Source: Cristatella mucedo
Lineage: Eukaryota; Bryozoa; Phylactolaemata; Cristatellidae
DNA length: 64,000 nucleotides
Direction: 5' to 3'
Assembly: GCA_009760855.2 (NCBI GenBank)
Contig: WPIO01000001.1
Span: forward strand, 17,027,001-17,091,000
Below the pieces are notes generated by a model. The model was not told where the DNA came from and ran no database searches. It was given only the letters and a program-made list of their open reading frames with translations. How positions within the stretch are numbered: position 1 is the stretch's first letter; each line of letters begins with the position of its first letter. The translations under genes and the position numbers were made by a program. This document shows positions 33,561-47,400 of the stretch, piece by piece.

Positions 33561-36500
33561 TCATCAGTCATATAGGGCTCGCACCTTAACTCCAGCCTGT
33601 TTCTGTTGTCTATTCGTGTCGCACGTGAGATAATCGCTCAGCTGGCAGAGCACGAAGTCTTTTCCAGTGGCGAATCTAGATACTCGCACGATGCTTGAGG
33701 CAATGTTCGTTGAATTTCAGAAGCGCGACACAGGCTGGCTTGCTAATCTGTCTTTTTTTATCTATATCATTCGTAGAAAAGTTCGTTTATTCTGCTCGAT
33801 TTAATCCCTAATATTCCAGGTCCACTGCTGTGACGGACTCACCTAACCACAGTAGCTGGAGGAAACCAAGCGTTTGATTTGGAAATTCAGTACCTGATTG
33901 GTAGTGCTTCTAAGCTATTTGAAAACATTGACGGTAATAGTCATATGATATTACTGCCTTTAGCCATAATCCCAACGAAAGAACTAACTGTTATAAGATA
34001 GGTAGACTTTCCTAATAAATCTTTTAGTGACTTCTATTCACCAGACGCATTAACGTACGAACATTTAAAGTTATGTTAGGTTGATTAGGCCTTGTTTTTT
34101 TCTGTAAGATGCCCAAGTAAGGTCTACAGAGTTCTCGCAAGATTATTATCGCCTTTTCCAATGTTCAAATTATAATTTAAGGACCTCATTGCACCTAAAC
34201 GATATGAATTTAAGCAATACATAGATTTATTGTAAAATGTGGGTCAACATTACGCAAATTTAAATAAAAACAACTGTGCCAAATTCTAAATAGTATTGCA
34301 TTAAAAAATCTCAATCACGATTTGAAAAAATACTTGTTAATTATGGCAGATGTTTCACTTAATTCCTGAGTTTTCCGAGATCAAGTTTTTGCACCAGAAT
34401 CGCCAGCATGTCATCAGCGAAAATATGTGCATTTCTGAAATACAGAAACATAATTTCAGCGCTGCACATTTTTGGTGCTATCTCTCGGGACAAAACAGCC
34501 TCTTCCATGGAGAATGCTTAAGTGGTAGCCACTATTTGCATCGCATTTAATTAGCATGGGATTTCAATTAAGAAGCGTGTTTACATACTGCTGCTGCTTA
34601 TGGATAATTCTTACACTTCCTTTTGCAGGCGATCAGAGGGAGAATCCTGTATGCGCTGGAGAATTAGAATGTGTCATTACTGAGACCGGCAAATTAGTAG
34701 CACATTCTCATGCGAGTCTCTAGTGGAATTTATAACTAAAGTGATTGACTCTTCTCTGTATGCAATTGAAAAAACGCAAATGCGCACTCACCTTTTGTTA
34801 GCTTTCAGCATCAATTTTCTTAGGTTTCCACGTTAACGCCTAGCACTAAGTTCAATAGTGTGGGTTAGGCCGCAATATCTATCATAAATTATGTCCATAC
34901 CTTTAATGCATTGCATTTGAATAGTCATTGAAAGCATATTTGTCGCAATATGTATCAAAGAATATTTGTCGCATTATATATATATCAACTTTGACTTTTG
35001 TGCTAAAAAGTGAGCTAATTTTAGTCAAAAAAGGAAATAATAACGGAAAATAAACAATTTGAATCAAAAGAATTTTATGAATACTGATATTCGCTGCATG
35101 CAAAAATTTCCGCATTCTTGAGATAAACTCAAATATGAAATACTGCGCAGGTTTGAAATTCTGCGGTGTTGTGCAAAAACGATGTCCAATAAATGACAAA
35201 TGCAAGATAGAATTTATTTAGACAAGCAATGCAAGTAGCAATTTATGAATACTGCCACTGTACACGCTCTACTGTGTGCAAATTTACTTGCTCAGTGGTT
35301 TCTTGAAGGTTCTGAAACACTTGCAGTTTTTTAATGAAAGTGTTAAATAGGACAATCAGAACACCATACACTGAAATATATTGATATGTCGGTAACTTCT
35401 CCGTTGGAAAATTTATCTCAGCGACTACGTTTGCCACAGATTTTGGAATTCTCCAGGTTTGGGTGGCATCCGTTCTTGCACATGCGCAGACGTAAGCCAG
35501 AGCTGAGTCGAGACTATCCCAAAAATTGGTAGTTAAGCTAGAGCACAAAATCAGCCAAACACGTTTACTGACGATAAAAGAGCTTTAAGGAAAGATCAAA
35601 TCTGCTTTAAAAGTCTTGGAAAACCTTTAATCAGCCAAAACCTTGGTGCGCTACATGCATTACAATTTTGTTGTTTACATTAATACCAGGAGGTTTTATG
35701 TAATAGATTCATTTAAAAATTGAGAAAGTAAAGTTCCATGTGATAATTTAAAATATTTCTTCAATTCCTTCTTCATTAGATAACTTTTTTGTATAACGCT
35801 TCTGTATGACACTGTTGTATGGCACTTTAAAAAGTATTCTCCAAACGCTCACGGAAAGCTCAAAAAAATGCCGTGTGAGGTTGTTGTACTACATTTGTAG
35901 CGATGTGATCCTTGGTACGTCTAGGAAATCTTACTTAAAGTTGGTTCGATCGCACTAGAAAAATGATATTCTTCGGAAAATCTGATTAGGTCAAAAAAGA
36001 GATATAAGCCAGACAACGCTAAGATATGTTCATTGGGCATATTTTGCGGAAGGAAATTCCCTTAGTAGCCTGAATGATAATAGGCTCGGTAGAGGTTTTG
36101 GGTGCCAGCATTCCGTAAAATACCAAAACATCATATCTGAGGGCAACTCTCGATTTCCTGGATGCCCAGGTTTTTTGAGCCATCGCTGTCTATCGAGTAA
36201 ACATTTATTTGTATTTGTTGACACATTTCTAGTTCTGACTGGCACGCACGAACTTTGCAGAACCAGCAGATATGCGAGTAAATAAAGCTCAAGTAAATTA
36301 AAAGTTTTGATATGGCATACTCAACCTCAAGTGGCTCCACGAGTTCAAGCATCACTATGTTGTTTCAGGAGTTCAATTATCGCAATCTTACTATGCTACA
36401 ACGGGGTATTTATGATAATAGTCATGCTTAGTAACTACTTTGTCTGTAAACTAGTCAAGCATATTAAAAGCGCAGTCAATTTGCTATTAGAAAATCAATC

Positions 36501-38035
36501 ACGAAATATGCATCAGTTTTAATATTATTTAATAGTATTTATTATTGTTGATATGAGGCTGTTGTCTAACCTGCCAGTACATTTTCGTAACATCGCGCTT
36601 ATAAAACCTCAATATTGTGTTAGCTGGACCCATTCAAATACAATTTTATGTAAAAAAAGAGCAAGGTTGGTCTTTTATTGATACCGCAGTAATTCCAGCA
36701 CATCAACTTGACAAGTATTATTCAAATTAACTAAATGCTCTACTAAATGCAACTTATCCGAAATGCTGAACCGTCTATAAGCGGGATAAACTACAGCAAT
36801 GATAACTATAAGATGCTTATTTGTGAAAAGAACTAGTAGCAAAGTTTTCAATTTTAGGTTTTTCACATAATGGCATTTTTATTAATCTTATGGTGTGGAG
36901 ACCTAAGCGTAACTCCTCGGCTTGTCCTGTCCTTAATTGTCCTTTTTGTAATACATCAAGGTCGAAATTAAGTGGGCTTTGAAAAATCACGTTTTCTTAA
37001 TTCTGGAGCCTAATATTTTAAAAAGATGCAACATAAAATTGCTAAAGTCACAGGGGTCACCTAAATATTTACACCTAATTATATACACATACAGCTGCTT
37101 CCAAGTATCGTACGAAACTGAAATACAGTCTGGAAAACCCAAACAATTAGCTTGGTTAGCAACTTGCTTGGTATACAACTTGGAAAGTTACTGATAAAAG
37201 AGGTGTTCGCTTATATGGGCTGCACACTTTTGGCTTCAACGAGTAGTGGGAATACTTTAATAACTCTTTTCACAATTTTACCATACACTTTAAGTGGTAG
37301 ACATAAAATAGGGTTGTGCTTTAGATTAGGAATCGCGATCAGCACCGGTATTGGTCACGCTCAATTTGACGCTTTTTCACAGGCATTGATGGGGATTGCC
37401 TAGCTTCTTAGTGAGTAGACCCGGCTGTAATATAGCTATAAGGAAGTATCGTAACGCTATTTTCCGGAGAAGAGGTCGAGGTCCTCAAGTCTACCACGTG
37501 GAAATTGCGAGTTATGTTATTCCAAAATGGTTGGATGGCTTAATGATATCGTTCAAGAAGAATCACCTTAGTAACTTCTTGCTCTCCATTAAAATAAATT
37601 GAAACAATCATTATGGAACTAGATTTTCAAGCATGACATTTCGAAACTCAATTATTAGGTAAAATAACCACAAATAATGCATTCAAAAGCACAGGCGTAG
37701 TTAAAATTAGTCAAAATGTATCTAAAATTTGAAAACTGTACAGGTTTTATTGGTTTTATAGTGTGACTTAAGATAGGATACCATAACTTCTTGCCATTTT
37801 TATATTTGCATCTATCTTTTGGTACACAGTCATTTCAGAAAGTCTTTATAAAAATTATTGTGGATACTGACTTCATGAGATTGCTAGACCCAGAAAGCAG
37901 GAGAGTATCCCAAACAGCGATCATGTGAATTGTAAGGAAATTTCAATAAGTCCAAAGGAGAATCCGAAGAAATGCTCAGGAACTAATATATCAGGATTGT
38001 CCAAGAGTATCTTAATTCATTGAGAGATTTAAAAC
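33561..38035. other. About 4.5 kb with no recognised gene or element
   Basis: AT-rich single-copy-looking DNA between lipase copies 1 and 2. 33628-33665 has a tRNA-like A-box word (GCTCAGCTGGCAGAGC) without a matching B box. The minus-strand frame at 35243-35548 (101 codons) is among the longer open ones, but I see no motif I can name. Confidence 0.5.
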
Positions 38036-38039
38036 AATG

Positions 38040-38330
38040 AGCGTGGACGAGGGAGGCTCGTGCTAGCGATTGCAATGGCCTGTTAACCAAACTGAGAATC
38101 TTATAGTTGATTCCGTGGTTTTTAGGGAGCCAGTAAAGCTTAAACCAATATTAGTGACGTGGAACCCCAGCCTCTGACAAAATACTTGACTAGCTGGTAA
38201 GTTTTTACAAGTTTGTGCAAATTAAGGGCACTATCGGGAGTCTTGACTACATGGAATTGAAGTAATATATAGACGAAATGTCACAAACGCATGAACTAGT
38301 TAAGCTGACGTACTCGTAACTAAGCGTACC
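38040..38330 (-). mobile_element. Possible ancient LINE A-like fragment
   Basis: GTTTTTAGGGAGCCAGTAAA aligns with the antisense of the HWLPVKQRI region, and ATATAGACGAAATGTCACAA with the antisense of the FVTSRLDFCN region, in the right order. Very diverged. Confidence 0.4.
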
Positions 38331-38789
38331 CTGTTTTTACTAACTCTCCACTGGTGACCCACATCCCAGACTATCTGACTACAAGCCCATTCATATTCAG
38401 CTAACATCAGGAATTGAGCTATTTAGTTCAAATGATTAACAAGACACCGTTAAAGAATAGGCAATCGTCAAATGCAAAGCAGTGATGTTTAATCAAATAA
38501 ATTTGAACAGATTTTCTCACCAGCAAACAGTATTGCTCGCAAGGACAATCATCTACGGATTCTGCACTCCAATCGGCCCAGCTCTGGACATGCATGCACG
38601 AGTTCCTACGACGAATGCGGCAGCCATTTAATGGTTGCGTTTGTAATCAGCTGCTAATGGATCAAAAAAAGTATTTCAAGTTTTGTTGGCACCTAGTGCT
38701 TATAATCACGGAAGACGAATTGGTACTGCTACTTCCCAAAAGCTAAGGAACCTGTCATGAAGTTACTCAGCCACGTGCTCACTTTATTT

Positions 38790-38940
38790 TTGTCGTGGGA
38801 GACGAAGTCTATTGGCTACTGCATGTGTGCCAAAAAGTCGCTTAGATTTTGAGCATGATTTTGAGCATTAGAAAACTCTCCAGAGTAACTCACACTTAAT
38901 CTTTGTGGCTTTATGATTTTGGAAACAGAGATACATTAAA
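38790..38940 (+). mobile_element. LINE B 3' UTR fragment
   Basis: GTGGGAGACGAAGTCTATTG, then GCTACTGCATGTGTGCC, GAAAACTCTCC and ACAGAGATACATTAAAT. This is the LINE B 3' UTR without any coding part. Confidence 0.75.
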
Positions 38941-40389
38941 TTTTACAGTGAATCAATGGATTTCTTATAAAAGGATTGATTCACAACCAGCCAGCTGATT
39001 GCAGGTCCAGCTGATGAGAAACGCTTGTCGAAGGCTTGATGTCGCAATTGCATGCTTAATCTCATGACAAACAAAATTAATAAACACTGTGAGTGGATAG
39101 CTAGTGGAGATTGCTTAACTAAATTTGCGATAGGTTCAACGGTGAAACAGTACTTGAAGTTTTGTAATATATTTTCTTAAAATTGAAACTGTTGTTATCA
39201 ACTTACCTTTTGCACCAGTTATTGATTATTTTTCAGGAGCTACACTATCGAGATATAAACTCGGGAAAAGAGTTATTCTCAGTTAAATTCAGGCTCATTG
39301 ATTGTCATTAAAGTTTCTAAGCTGAAATGAAATTGCGTCGCACATAAAAATCTAAATAAATACCGAAACCATGCATTTGGTGAACAGGCTAAATATTTAA
39401 AGAAAATAGCTCAGTAATATAAATGAACATTAACTAAGAAAGCACATCAAAAAGCCATTTGCAATAAAGAGTGTGCTCTAAAATATAAATGATGCCCACA
39501 AAGAATACGCCAATGCAAATGCTTGCTCATAGTTTGAAATACCTACCATGGCTCCAAAACAATCGGAATACATATTTGAAGCTTATTTTATGAACTGCTA
39601 TGTTTCATTGTTCTTTTACTAATATTTAAGTATGGGACGAACTTTCCCCAAGGTTGCTCGAAAAACCGTCCAATCTACTGACCCAACTTGTGTGCTTATA
39701 GTTTTGGTTCTAACCTAGGTCCAATCATGTAGCAACCATTATGTCAACTAATTTGCGACCAAAGCACGAGAATCACTCTCAACTGACGTCATGGCATTCC
39801 TTGACTTGACGACAGAAGAAAAAATGCTTAATACCTACCATTTTTTCACATAGTTTATATTGACGGTTGGAATTTTCCAACAAGTGCTTATGCGCGCTGA
39901 AGCTGTGCGTTCTAATACTAAAACGTTATGTTATTCCTTATGATATATATACAACTCCAATAAAATATTTAATAACCGCTATTTGCTATAGAAATTTCTT
40001 ATTAATATTCTTTGAATACTCTATTGTTAGTTTTTCAAACTTTATATGCCATAAATGTGCATGGTTTTGAATGCTTTTCTCACTTTCGTTCTCCATTTGT
40101 TACTTTTAAAGTACCCTATATTCAAAATTTTGGAATTTGACCAATTTTGCCTTTATTTTAAATAAGTTTTAATTTGTAAAGATGAAACATATTTCACCAA
40201 CTGCATTAATTTTTGCACATGGCTCTCTTTCCACCTGTCAGTTCAGTGAGTAAACTAGCAATGACTTTCAAAACGTAGCTTCTGTAGGTATTGGACCCAT
40301 ATTCCAAAAATGTGTTGCAATTAAGTTTTCAGACTCGGTTGGCTCTAAAAAGATTTCTACTGACTCAGTTAGATAGGGATAATAAAATT
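38941..40389. other. Unassigned stretch upstream of lipase copy 2
   Basis: AT-rich with no gene or repeat recognised. The frame at 39867-40070 has no known motif. Confidence 0.5.
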
Positions 40390-41248
40390 GCAGCTACTTC
40401 CGTTTTCTAGACGTACTCTGAAGACACAGACTCGTATATGAATCGTTCACAGTTAGACTGGTAATAAAGCTGGACTTTGTGACCGGTGGCCTGTGAAATC
40501 GATTGAGGAAAGAAATTCAAAGCTTGTCGTGGGTGGCACACTCCAGAGTTTTAAAAGAATCACATTTACCGAAGCTTGCTATTGTTGAGCCAAAATGAGG
40601 TGTGTTGCGTTGATATTACATCGTCAAGAGCGAGTCACCCGCGAGCACTGCTTCCTCTTTTAAACAGCTTTAAGCTATTAGGCGGGAATCCTCATTGATT
40701 GATTAAGCTCTCAGGACTCGGGTGAGTGCCGTTTGCAGCAGTTGTCAATCCCGAAGCCCAAAGATTACTATTGCAACGCATTGAATAATAATGAATTTAG
40801 CCATAGTATAATAAAAGTAGCTAGTTTGGTCCAGCTGTTAAGTTGCTCGCCCCGACCTAGATCTGGCTGAGGTCGCGGGCTCAAGCGCCGAGTCGTAGGT
40901 GAAGCGCCTGAATATAGATTAAGTTGTCATGGAGAGCTATACAAATGAATTATATTTTCTTATTTTATTTTAAAAGTAGATTCGATGCATCAAAATCTGA
41001 AAGATCCTTATCAAATGGCGGCATGGCATGGGTGGCAGGATGTAATACGGAAAAAAGAGCCGATATTCGGCATCGCAATAATAATTAACTAATAATGTTC
41101 GTTTATAAATTATTCCAAAGCTTCTAAGTAATTTTGCCACAATGGCAGTTGGTCAATGGAGGCTACCAGTCAGCTGCAGGGCACTTAGCTGGTTCTATGT
41201 ACGTCACGCTGCTGTTGCCGCGCCCTCGAGCAAAAATAGATGGACGGC
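40390..41248 (+). promoter_or_regulatory. Duplicated upstream region of lipase copy 2
   Basis: Matches the region about 60150-60930 upstream of copy 3 in order. Examples are GGGTGGCACAC at 40529, TTTACCGAAGCTTGC at 40566 and CACTGCTTCCTCTTTTAAAC at 40648. The likeness extends about 1 kb above the start codon, apart from a SINE inserted only in copy 2. This shows block duplication including the 5' flank; which parts are regulatory is not known. Confidence 0.7.
40821..40970 (+). mobile_element. Hairpin-tailed SINE with clear target-site duplication
   Basis: A 150-bp element with head AGTTTGGTCCAGCTGTTAAG and body GGTCGCGGGCTCAAGCGCCG. The hairpin is AAGCGCCTGAATATAGATTA then AGTTGTCATGGAGAGCTATA. 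TAAAAGTAG flanks it on both sides (40812-40820 and 40971-40979). Copy 3 lacks it at the equivalent place. Confidence 0.9.
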
Positions 41249-41278
41249 TATTTAAATGGTGCTTATCAGCCTGATAAG
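41249..41278 (+). promoter_or_regulatory. TATA-like box and palindromic GATA site of lipase copy 2
   Basis: TATTTAAAT (41249-41257) is followed by CTTATCAGCCTGATAAG (41262-41278). This is two WGATAR sites in inverted order around a single C. The arrangement, spacing and distance to the ATG (about 131 nt) are the same in copy 3. GATA factors drive gut genes in several animals; their action here is inferred. Confidence 0.6.
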
Positions 41279-41408
41279 TTAACCACAGAAGATGCAGTAA
41301 ATGGCTGTGTTTAAGATAATCTGATGATTTGCCATATGCTTTTTCACGGGATAAATTCTCATTTATCTGCCATCGCTTGCTACCACTCACTTCGCTTTCC
41401 AGCGGAAC

Positions 41409-41445
41409 ATGGCTCTACTGTTGCTGGTCATCGCACTGTGCTCAG
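41409..41445 (+). CDS. Lipase copy 2 exon 1 (signal peptide)
   Basis: ATG then [11 protein letters not shown] plus one base of the next codon. Donor GTCAGT. The start is the only ATG in this conserved 37-nt exon, and copy 3 has the same one. Confidence 0.9.
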
Positions 41446-44400
41446 GTCAGTGCGAATTATTTTAAATAGCTGTGAGCTGAAAGGTTTTCTCTGCGAAAAT
41501 GGAAGCGATTTGGATGAGCGGAGTGATTGCAGTGCAGGACCAAGATTTGCATCTATGATATACCAATCGCTCGATTGTTCGCTCATACATTACCACCGTT
41601 GCGAGCCACGAGTAATGTATCTTTAGTCATTCTTTTGATTAGCTTTTGCTAAACCTTTTTATCTAAGAATGGCTCAAAAACCTTGAGCAGTTGCATCACC
41701 TTTTTCCTTCTTGACCGCTGACGCGTAATTAAGGGTCAAACGATAATTGGCACAGCAGGCTCTCAACGCTTCTGTATCATGGCGCTTCCCGCCTCGTGCC
41801 ACTGTGCAGTTGCCACAGCAACTACTTGTGCACGGCCAGTGACAGAGGCGTTGTGAAGAGTGAATACTATACAATGATTTTGCACTCCACGGGGCGCAGG
41901 TGTAGGTCAATGCTATTAGTAGCTAATTTCATGAAAATTATTGTATCATCAGCTAGTAGATGTTATAAAAATATGAGCACATGCACATTTACTTGAGGAG
42001 TAGAGTTGTTGAACAACCGGACGGGTACACATAAATGTCTCAACCACAGAGAGCACAATTTCGCTGGCTAGATAATTAACAGCTCATCTTTATTAGCTGG
42101 GGAAATTGTATAGGAGCTCATGGAGTGAGTCCGGCATGAATTCAGTATCCACCCTTCATGGCGTGTGTTCTTGCCGCTGCAATGACGACACAGCTGTTGT
42201 GGATCACACTGTTATAAGTAAACATATCTAGGCGAGTGGTAACGTATGGGAATTGACTGAGATTGTTGCAGTTTCTAGTAATTAACCTAAAGATTGGATA
42301 CAATTAGTACTAAAAATTGTGACATTTAAATGTGAGGCGAAATATTCATGGTCGACTATAGCAAATCTGCTTGAGATCTTTTTCCAGACAACGTACACCT
42401 ACCTTGCGTCTGAGCTGGCGATGACGACTAGCTAATGAAAGTCGATAGTTCGATTTTAGGATGCTCAATTTTACAAATCCACTTGGTCAAGATTGGTAAG
42501 CTTCGATATCACGGTGAAACGGAGAGCGCCAACTTTTTTGAATATTTGCCGGGTTTAAACAAATATTTGTATTATGGTCTTCTATTACTTGCTCTGCCGC
42601 TTTTTCCCTGTTATCCTACAGGGTATATCATGCATTTTTCTGTGCACACACTCTCTCTAAATAATTATCAATCGATTCTCTCTTCTTTTTATTCAGTACT
42701 CTCTCTCTCTCTCTTCTCGTGGTGTTTGTGCACACAGCAAGTGCAGATGCTACAAAATGGTAGATCACGGTTACTTTGCTTCCCAGCTTTGCCCGTGCTC
42801 ACGCGTCTGAGCTTTTGATCGAGCTCGAATAGAATTGCCACGTCAAATTTCAAATTTAATCTTGTGATAGGAGTGAGAACAGCGTCATGCGTGTGCTATG
42901 GAAATCTGGGCTGTTTCGAAAATGCGCCACCATTTGACAACGCCGGCAAAGAGGTTCCGAGTTCACCTGACCAAGTAGGCACGCGATTCCTGCTGTACAC
43001 GAGGGCTACAAAAAATGGCCCGGCCAAAGAGCTTTCATACACTGACGCGAACGTCGTGAGAACTTCGGGTTTTGCTGCCAACCTTCCGGTGAAGCTTATC
43101 GTTCATGGGTTCGGACAAAGCGAGAACGCCGGTTGGATGAATAGCATGAAAGATTCTCTTCTCAATTCGGTAAGTTACTGTTACTGACGACGCGGGGTAC
43201 TTACGTTGGCCGAGAATAAATTCTGCCCTGGCCTGTGGGACTCTTAACTTGTTTGCTCGTCTATGTTTTTAATTTATCAGCTCAACTGTAACGTGATAAT
43301 CGTCGGCTGGGCCGTCGGGGCGGCTCAGCCGGCGTACAATAAAGCAACCGCCAACACCCGTCTAGTCGGCAGACAAATCGCCGCTCTCGTTCAGCGGCTG
43401 GTGGAGAGTGGCTCCAGCCTGCAGAAAGTGCACATCATAGGCCACAGCCTAGGCGCCCATACGGCAGGCTACGCTGGAAGCGAACTGAAAGGTGGACTAC
43501 AGAGAATAACAGGTATTCCTCAAAGATTTTCAATGATTTGCTGACATAAGCGAGAACACCAGTGAGCGGCCATTTTACGTTTCTTCTGAGAATGCACATT
43601 TATTATAGGCGGAAAAGGATTTCGGAAAACAGCTAGACTAACATAAATAGTCGCTGTCGCTGTTTTTCTGTATATCCGAGTGTGCACAGCATACCCTCAA
43701 TAGCAATTACCTTATTAATTGCTTTTCGCTGATAAAAGCAGCTAGTTTAAAACGACGTTGTCCGAACGTAATCTGCAAATGGGTATCGACAACCTTGAGT
43801 ATTTAGAAGGTTTCATCGAAGAGATTAGCCCTTGAGGCATACAAATCTTTTGGAGAAAATCAGAGCTGTTTATATCTCTACCAACGTCCAAGGAATTGCG
43901 ATTTATCAGACCCTCTAGTTTGAAATTAATAAAGCTTCTGCTGCTTTACTGGCGGATGCACTTAGCAAAAGTTGTCGCTGTAGCCCTACTTGCTTTTTTA
44001 GTCACTTTACACGTATTCTATGTTATGAATAATTATTGTTGCTATTGCATGATTAGTTGGTGATTCAAGTATGCTAAATAAAGTGCAGTTAGTACTTTTC
44101 ATCACTGACCTACTTCAGGTCTATTTGGTGCGTGTTTATTCTTGGTTCTTCAATTCGGAGACCCGTGGCCATGGCGTATTAATAATAATAATACAAATAA
44201 TAACAATAATAATGCACTTGATAAAGTTCCCTTAGAGAACTCAATCTCTTCTTCGGCACTTTACATTAGCCGCAAAGATAAACGCGATTGAGTGGTGAGT
44301 AATATCATGCTTGATAATTAACATGAATAACATGGTTAGGGATGACATGCACAGGGTCACAATGCAAGTGCCGTTAGTGGCAGCCTGCACAGTGTCAGCA

Positions 44401-47400
44401 CGCATAAGCACACGAAGGACGAATCACAGGGACCCACTAAATGCTGTCCTAAATAAGTGTGTCTTCCAGTTCTATTTAAATGCGGTCAAGTTAGGATATG
44501 TCATGACTCAAGTCGGGAGTGAGTTCCAGGCTTTGGGAGCATACGAACTAAATGCACGGTCTCCAAAGGTATTGTGGTTTTTACTAGGTATTGGTAAACT
44601 GTTCGTTTTCGTAAAGCGGTTGGTACGATGCTTGGTCTAGTGGGGGAGTACACCTGAGAGATAGGCTGGAGCCAAAGAATGAAGTGAGCTAAAAGTCAGC
44701 GACAAAACCTTGAAGTCGATCTGCTGCTTGACTGGGAGCCAGTGCAGGTCGGCGAGAAGTGTTGTGATGTGGCAACTGTGTCGCTCACGATAAGCAGGCC
44801 TAGCTGCAGAGTTTTGCACCAGCTGTAATCGCCTGATTGCACATGCCGGTAGGCCAGCAAGCAGTGAGTTGCAGAAATTAAGACGGGATGTGCAATTAAT
44901 TGCAAGTTATATAACCATGCTGCAGTCCATAGGTGATCCTCAGCCATTAGCTTGCCCTGGAAGTTATTATCAGGAAGGGTCGATCCGCGGCCTTTGCTGG
45001 TCCGATGTTTAGAAAGAGCAAGGCCAAGCAGCGTGTGGCCTAGCAAGTCCCTTAGGGTGAACAAAGCGGAAGCTTCGCGCCCGATAAGAAGCGTGGCAAG
45101 TGTGTAACTGTAACAGACAGGTCGTGGACCAGTGCTGTACACAGTATAGTTAATCTCTCGCCTTTTTTAAGGCCACTCGATTGCTTGTTTTTGCCTTGGC
45201 TTCTTCGTTGCTCTGCAGTTCCTCGACTGTATAAGTCAATCCGCAAATCTTATGCAACGACGTCTACTCTCCTACGGCAGACTATGGCAAATCCTTTCTA
45301 ATTATCCTGAGCTGCAACTTCCGTGCTACTCACTACCTCGACGGCTCTACTTACTCAGCTATGCTTTCATCTTTCTCTTGTTGCTTGAGATGAAGTCTGC
45401 TGGCTACCGATTGTGTACCGAAAGCCGCATAGCTTTGGGAGTGCCATAGAAAACTCTCATGCGTAAAGCTCACTGTTTTTGGCTTTGTGGAGTTACTGAA
45501 GATTATAAATAACATTAACTTCTTGGCCAAGACTGAGGCAAGTCTGAAAAAGGACTAATCATGAGCGCCATTAAGGGAACGCCATAGCATGGGAAAGCTT
45601 GGTGGATGACATGACCGGACATTTATCGAATCTTTCAACCAGAGTCCCTGCGTATGGGACACTAGGAGCTCGTCATGCAGGAGTCAGATCATGAGGTAGC
45701 AGGCGAAAAGGTAAACTCGGTAGACTCCAATACACTTGGAGATGCCTCACTGAGGGTCGTTTCCTAGTTTTCTAAACAAAGCAATTTTAGCATGGTCACT
45801 TAGGGGGTCAAGCAAATAGGAGTCAGGATTTATGGAAAATGACCTTGTAAAGTTTATGGAATAAATATGACCAAAGAAGAAGAAAAGGAGGACAGACACA
45901 AGACTGTGTACAGTGTACACTTGGCTTTAGACTTTTGGCCGGAGGGGCGGCATAGCTGCAGGAAGGGAGACTCTCTTACACTGAGTGCAACTAGGCAACT
46001 GCCTCTCTTTCTGACTAGGAGGTAAATACATAGAGCGTTCATTGTATGCATTTTCTGAGCAGCCGCGAGTGAGATGGAAATATGAAGCCATATCGAGGTC
46101 CGTAAACGCATTACTTCCGTGAATCTTGCATTTCGCCTCTCCCGTAATTTAGGCTACTACTACGACGATACTGTTACGATAAGAGACACGTCTAATGGAT
46201 CGGAGGAGCCGAATTATTAATTTCACCTAATGCTACAACATAACCTCTCATCAGGGTAAATGTGACGGTGAATTGTGCGTTGAATTATGATATAGTTATG
46301 TGCAGGCTTTGTATAGCTTTAACGTAAGTACCTATGCAAGACGTGATTATTCGTTCGCTTAGCAGACAGGAAGGATGATCTCAATCTGAGGGGATCAATC
46401 TCAGACTAAGAATTAGTCTAAGCACTAGACCAAGAATAGTTTCACTTGTGACTTTAAGGTCCAAGGAGTATGTATTTGTCAAGCCAGCTAGCTTTCGGTG
46501 GCACATTAAACGCCACTTGTTTTATGACAGCAATTACCTACTCAGGTAATCGCTTTGCTAATATATACATTTTTAGGATGTACTTTATCTAGACCATAAT
46601 TCCAAACTATCTTGAAACTGTGTCAGATTTGCGACCATCCTCATGATAAATTGTATCCTGAGTTGCATTAAAAACAGATTTTCACCATTTACCGTAAGCT
46701 CTACAGGCTTACCCATAAATGAGAGATAACTCATTTATATGATGCACAAGGACAAAGAGTTTTTAGATCAAAATAATATCACGTATTATATCTCTGTTCG
46801 CCAGTCAAAAATGGCATGACGACTAAGGTGTGTTCGAACAGATAGTTTGCTGAAGTGTGCAAACAGCTCTATTGGCCTCTGGTGCGTATGCTGTAACCTA
46901 TTAACTTCCTTTCACACAACAAAGAGAAAGTGAGAAGGGTAGCTAAAGCAGGAAGGCAGTCGGAAACTGGAATATCATAGAAGTTGGAGCGACGGAGATT
47001 GGTAAGGGTATGCCAGTTGGCTGAGAGAGAGATGACGCCATTGCTGTTGAATCACAAAGATGAGCTCCGTAGTTTAGGATATGCTGTCAGTAAGCTAATG
47101 ACAGGAACAGCTGACTTGTTATTCACAGAAATCCTAAAGGCACGAGTAGGTTATAACTTCTGAAATAGTTCAACTAGGTATGATATAATTGAGTTATTGC
47201 AGGCCCCTGTGTCAGAGAAAGAATTTTTCTATTTACCGTTGATTAACCATTAGCCAACATAGCTTCCATCATTAAGGACACACATGGCAGAACCTACTTG
47301 ATATGTTGACCAGCTAAGAAGCAATATTAATTGCCAGATGCACGGTTTGATGGATTTTTTAGTAAAAGCCTAAAAATACTTTACTAGCTCATTATAGATA

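Noticed and set aside
33628-33665. tRNA-like word GCTCAGCTGGCAGAGC
   Set aside because: No B box or second half follows.
42435-42818. 127-codon frame in intron 1 of lipase copy 2, and a 127-codon frame at 62105-62488 in copy 3
   Set aside because: The equal length is coincidence: the two do not align as proteins and both lie in intron sequence.
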